This document shows positions 61,289 to 64,000 of a stretch of DNA of 64,000 bases, in pieces. Position numbers and translations under genes: made by a program. The stretch is from Aquipseudomonas ullengensis (GTDB lineage Bacteria; Pseudomonadota; Gammaproteobacteria; Pseudomonadales; Pseudomonadaceae): assembly GCF_014174475.1 (NCBI RefSeq), contig NZ_JACJUD010000001.1:1116001-1180000 (forward strand). The letters are read 5' to 3'. The stretch's first letter is position 1, and each line of letters begins with the position of its first letter. A model generated the notes under the pieces. It ran no database searches. It saw only the letters and a list, made by a program, of their open reading frames with translations, and was not told the DNA's origin.

Positions 61289-61429
61289 GCAGGTTGGCAT
61301 TCTCGGTCAACAGGTTGGCGTTATCGGCCAGGCACGTCGGCATCAGGACGCGCACTCTAGCCTGGCCTGATTACTAGAACGATCCGCAGCGCCCGCCCGG
61401 CGCCACACACGGACAAAGAGGATGCGTGC

Positions 61430-62497
61430 ATGACCCCGACTCCTGCAACCCATGGCCAACAAAACCACCAGCAGCGCTCCGCGCATATCCGCACGGTGGT
61501 GATGGCGCGTGGTGAAGAACTGCGCCAGCGTTACCCGATCCTCCAGCATCAGGACGCGCTCGGCGCGGGCATCCTGACCTTCGCCCTGGCCGGCATGATC
61601 GGCTCGGCCTGGCTCTACCTGGATGGCGCCATCGCCTGGTGGGCGTGCCTGCTGGCCAACGCCTTCTTCGCTTCGCTGACCCACGAGCTGGAACATGACC
61701 TGATCCACTCCATGTACTTCCGCAAGCAGCGCGTGCCGCACAACCTGATGATGGCGCTGGTGTGGATGGCGCGGCCGAGCACGATCAACCCGTGGATTCG
61801 CCGCCACCTGCACCTCAACCACCACAAGGTGTCCGGCAGCGAGACCGATATCGAAGAGCGCGCCATCACCAACGGCGAGCCCTGGGGCTTCGCCCGCCTG
61901 CTGATGGTCGGCGACAACGTGATGTCCTCGTTCATCCGCTTCCTGCGGGCCAAGACCTGGGCGCACAAGAAAATGATCGTCACCCGTACGCTCAAGGGCT
62001 ATGCGCCGCTGGGCCTGCTCAACTGGAGCACCTGGTACGTATTCCTCGGCTTCCACCTGATCGACTTCGTCGCCAGTGCCGCTGGTGCCCCGATCGCCTG
62101 GTCGGCCACTACCCTGAGCGTGATGGATGGGGTGACCATCGCCGTGGTCGTGCTGGTCGGGCCCAACGTGCTGCGCACCTTCTGCCTGCACTTCGTCAGC
62201 TCCAACATGCACTACTACGGTGACATCGAGGCCGGCAACGTGATCCAGCAGACCCAGGTGCTCAACCCCTGGTGGTTGTGGCCGCTGCAGGCGTTCTGCT
62301 TCAACTTCGGCAGCACCCATGCGATCCACCACTTCGTGGTCAAGGAACCCTTCTATATCCGCCAGCTCACCGCGCCCCTGGCGCACCAGCTGATGCGCGA
62401 CGCCGGCGTGCGCTTCAACGACTTTGGCACCTTCGCCCGCGCCAACCGCTGGCAGCCGGTGAGCAAGCCGGCCGCTGAGGCTGCACAAGCTGCCTGA
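61430..62497 (+). CDS. Membrane fatty acid desaturase / alkane-hydroxylase-like di-iron enzyme
   Basis: 355 aa with AGAGGATG upstream. The eight-His di-iron pattern is present: HELEHDLIH (85-93), HLHLNHH (126-132) and THAIHHF near 280-286. The four membrane helices lie around [54 protein letters not shown] and [14 protein letters not shown]. It belongs to the FA_desaturase superfamily, which covers acyl desaturases, AlkB and xylene monooxygenases. The downstream flavodoxin-fold reductase and rubredoxin could supply electrons. The exact substrate is not defined. Confidence 0.88.
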   Translation: MTPTPATHGQQNHQQRSAHIRTVVMARGEELRQRYPILQHQDALGAGILTFALAGMIGSAWLYLDGAIAWWACLLANAFFASLTHELEHDLIHSMYFRKQRVPHNLMMALVWMARPSTINPWIRRHLHLNHHKVSGSETDIEERAITNGEPWGFARLLMVGDNVMSSFIRFLRAKTWAHKKMIVTRTLKGYAPLGLLNWSTWYVFLGFHLIDFVASAAGAPIAWSATTLSVMDGVTIAVVVLVGPNVLRTFCLHFVSSNMHYYGDIEAGNVIQQTQVLNPWWLWPLQAFCFNFGSTHAIHHFVVKEPFYIRQLTAPLAHQLMRDAGVRFNDFGTFARANRWQPVSKPAAEAAQAA

Positions 62498-62504
62498 CCT
62501 ATCC

Positions 62505-62528
62505 GGGGCCCGCTCGGGCCCCCGTTTT
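62505..62528 (+). terminator. Rho-independent terminator inside the redox gene set
   Basis: GGGGCCCG-CT-CGGGCCCC followed by CGTTTT forms an 8-bp GC stem with a short T-run, starting 8 bp after the desaturase stop and 14 bp before the next gene. It may lower expression of the downstream genes relative to the desaturase. Confidence 0.7.
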
Positions 62529-62541
62529 CCCGGAAGTTTCG

Positions 62542-63267
62542 ATGAATATCCTGATCGTCCACGCCCATCCCGAACCGCAGTCCTTCTGCAGTGCGATGAA
62601 AGACCTCGCCGTCGATACGCTGCAGCAGGGTGGCCACAGTGTGCAGGTGTCCGACCTGTACGCGATGAACTGGAACCCGGTGGCGTCGGCCGCCGACTTC
62701 CAGCAGCGCAACAACCCCGACTACCTGGTCTACGCCCTCGAACAGCGTCACGCCCACGGCCAGCAGGCCCTGGCCGCGGATATTGCCGCCGAGCTGGAGA
62801 AACTGCTCTGGGCCGACCTGGTGATCCTCAATTTCCCGCTGTTCTGGTGCTCGGTGCCGGCCATCCTCAAGGGCTGGATCGACCGCGTGCTGGTGTCCGG
62901 CGTGTGCTACGGCGGCCTGCGTTTCTATGACCGCGGCGGCCTGGCCGGCAAGCGCGCGTTGCTCAGCTTCACCCTGGGCGGCCAGTCGCACATGTTCGCC
63001 GACGAAGAGGCCGTGCACGGTGACTGGGAACCCATGCTGCGCCCGCTGCAGCGCGGCACCCTGGCCTACACCGGGCTCAGCGTGCTGCCACCGTTCGCCG
63101 CCTGCCACGTGCCCTACATCAGCCAGCAGGCGCGCGAGGAAATCCTCGAGCAGTACAGCGATTACCTGCAGCGCCTGGATGAAGTCGAGCCACTGGTGTT
63201 CCCGTCCCTGGCCAACTTCGACCGTCACCTGCACCCGCTGCGCAACGCGCAGGAGGTGCCGGCATGA
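62542..63267 (+). CDS. NAD(P)H-quinone oxidoreductase, flavodoxin fold (NQO1/MdaB type)
   Basis: 241 aa with GGAAG upstream. [24 protein letters not shown] is the FMN/FAD phosphate loop of NQO-like enzymes; [32 protein letters not shown] is the flavin-ring region (abridged); and [10 protein letters not shown] is the third loop. Predicted to reduce quinones or an oxidised acceptor with two electrons. Its stop overlaps the rubredoxin start (ATGA). Confidence 0.9.
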   Translation: MNILIVHAHPEPQSFCSAMKDLAVDTLQQGGHSVQVSDLYAMNWNPVASAADFQQRNNPDYLVYALEQRHAHGQQALAADIAAELEKLLWADLVILNFPLFWCSVPAILKGWIDRVLVSGVCYGGLRFYDRGGLAGKRALLSFTLGGQSHMFADEEAVHGDWEPMLRPLQRGTLAYTGLSVLPPFAACHVPYISQQAREEILEQYSDYLQRLDEVEPLVFPSLANFDRHLHPLRNAQEVPA

Positions 63268-63428
63268 AGACCTGGATCTGCGTGGTGTGCGGGCTGATCT
63301 ACGACGAAGCCAGTGGCTGGCCGGATGACGGCATCGCCGCCGGTACACCCTGGGCCGAGGTGCCGGATGACTGGCTGTGCCCGGACTGCGGCGTGAGCAA
63401 GGCCGACTTCGACATGCAGGAAATCTGA
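63264..63428 (+). CDS. Rubredoxin
   Basis: 54 aa; shorter than most automatic gene thresholds. Two CxxCG knuckles: [21 protein letters not shown] (C6, C9, abridged) and [13 protein letters not shown] (C39, C42), with the GxxW and PDDW turns typical of rubredoxins. It binds one iron. The ATG overlaps the stop of the quinone reductase gene, with AGGAGG 6 nt upstream. It may pass electrons to the di-iron desaturase. Confidence 0.95.
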   Translation: MKTWICVVCGLIYDEASGWPDDGIAAGTPWAEVPDDWLCPDCGVSKADFDMQEI

Positions 63429-63495
63429 ACCGACCAGCGCGGCCCGGCGCGCATGGACGCCCGCGCGGCGGATGCGTATGATTGCGCCCCGCAAC

Positions 63496-63572
63496 GCACC
63501 AGTAGCTCAGCTGGATAGAGTACTGCCCTCCGAAGGCAGGGGTCGTGGGTTCGAATCCCGCCTGGTGCGCCA
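63496..63572 (+). tRNA. tRNA-Arg (anticodon CCG)
   Basis: 77 nt ending in CCA. Acceptor GCACCAG pairs with CTGGTGC. D-stem GCTC/GAGT, anticodon stem CTGCC/GGCAG with loop CTCCGAA (anticodon CCG), and T-arm GTGGG-TTCGAAT-CCCGC. All stems fold without mismatch except G-T pairs. Confidence 0.97.
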
Positions 63573-63577
63573 TATGA

Positions 63578-63609
63578 AAAAAGGCTTAGGTGAAAACCTA
63601 GGCCTTTTT
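63578..63609 (+). terminator. Terminator after tRNA-Arg
   Basis: AAAAAGGCTTAGGT and ACCTAGGCCTTTTT form a 14-bp stem (one G-T pair) with a GAAA loop, followed by GTTTTT. It begins 6 bp after the tRNA. Confidence 0.85.
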
Positions 63610-64000
63610 GTTTTTCATGTGTCCCACATGTGTCCATGCCATGCCCACGCCACATTGGCAGGTCCACTGCCCTTATCTGCCGGGCGTTGCTAGGCACCAG
63701 TGGCTGGCATGAGCCGTAACGTGCAACACGTTACTCAGCCTCTCCCGCTACTCACAGATCGCAAGCGCTGCAGGGTGTCGAACGCGCTGCTCGGAAAAGC
63801 AGATCGTCCGGTGCCCTGGCTACCTGCTTGCCGGGCCGCGCCATGGCCTGGCCTCATACGGGGCCCGCAAATCCAGGTATAGCGTTTGAGAATAGCTGCC
63901 TCGATCATTTCTATTTTCGAGTAATGGCATGCAGGGCGTAGCATCCGACCCACGCTTTGGGGCTCTGCTAATGCCCGGCGGCATGGCTCGTTGTGCCCGT
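63610..64000. other. Non-coding stretch downstream of tRNA-Arg
   Basis: No gene is supported in these last 391 bases. Short open frames lack ribosome sites. A repeated CATGTGTCCCACATGTGTCC at 63616-63635 (CATGTGTCC twice) follows the terminator. AT-richer sequence appears near 63880-63930. The region could be a relic of an integrated element, but no integrase or attachment core is visible. Confidence 0.4.

Noticed and set aside
63735..63953. 72-codon minus-strand frame near the window end
   Set aside because: No start site or motif; probably chance, though it could be the edge of something outside the window.

Overview
The window is GC-rich, densely coded DNA from a Pseudomonas-like gammaproteobacterium. 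The main support is an algB-kinB pair (with the kinase histidine at residue 385, as I recall it for P. aeruginosa KinB), a recC-recB-recD locus, REP elements of the GTAGGAGC..GCTCGCGAT kind, pntAA-pntAB-pntB, gabT/gabD and numerous Pseudomonas-type conserved hypothetical genes. I cannot assign a species.

Layout. 0-6.2 kb: the 3' part of a receiver-histidine kinase gene, then the alginate regulator pair algB-kinB on the minus strand. It is flanked on both sides by small stress-type membrane or helical-bundle genes. Both flanks carry a consensus-like sigma-54 promoter preceded by two GTGCAA-N-TTGCAC-type sites with identical 31-bp spacing, which look like enhancer sites for AlgB or another NtrC-family activator. 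6.5-13 kb: a fused SpmA/SpmB-like membrane protein, a chemotaxis receptor, a lipoprotein, a DUF5924/DUF2914-type membrane protein and a Na/Pi-cotransporter-like protein. 13.1-22.1 kb: the RecBCD helicase-nuclease operon. It carries repetitive DNA in three places: a REP core read in frame inside recC, a MITE-like inverted repeat read in frame between helicase motifs of recB, and a perfect REP doublet between recB and recD. 22.3-26.4 kb: an unrecognised three-gene envelope operon (OmpA-domain lipoprotein-like protein, five-helix membrane protein with a Rho_N/SAP-like tail, secreted VWA-like protein). 26.6-32 kb: TerC-like and CitMHS transporters, a GFA/CENP-V enzyme, a DUF4105 protein with an HExxH motif and a DUF2388 protein.

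32.1-48.4 kb is an accessory surface-polysaccharide island. It has a Wzm/Wzt ABC exporter, a three-module sulfotransferase-like/GT2/GT2 protein, a two-module HAD-like protein, four more glycosyltransferase or sulfotransferase-like genes, a methyltransferase, an acyltransferase, two Fe(II)/2-oxoglutarate oxygenase-like proteins and a lipoprotein sulfatase. Its 43-48.4 kb part looks less GC-rich than the flanks. Together these genes would build, decorate and export a glycan; the product is not predictable from sequence.

48.5-64 kb returns to core-genome style: proton-translocating transhydrogenase, an Mpo1-like protein, a Crp/Fnr regulator, a receiver-HDOD protein, a TetR/SDR/isomerase set with a clear operator palindrome, gabT and gabD separated by a MITE-like element, an AraC regulator divergent from a membrane desaturase followed by a flavodoxin-fold quinone reductase and a rubredoxin, and finally tRNA-Arg(CCG).

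The best candidates for undescribed biology are the OmpA/membrane/VWA operon, the in-frame repeats in recB and recC, the sulfotransferase-GT2-GT2 fusion coupled to Wzm/Wzt, and the twin sigma-54 enhancer architecture around algB-kinB. All functional statements come from reading motifs by eye; no database search was run.
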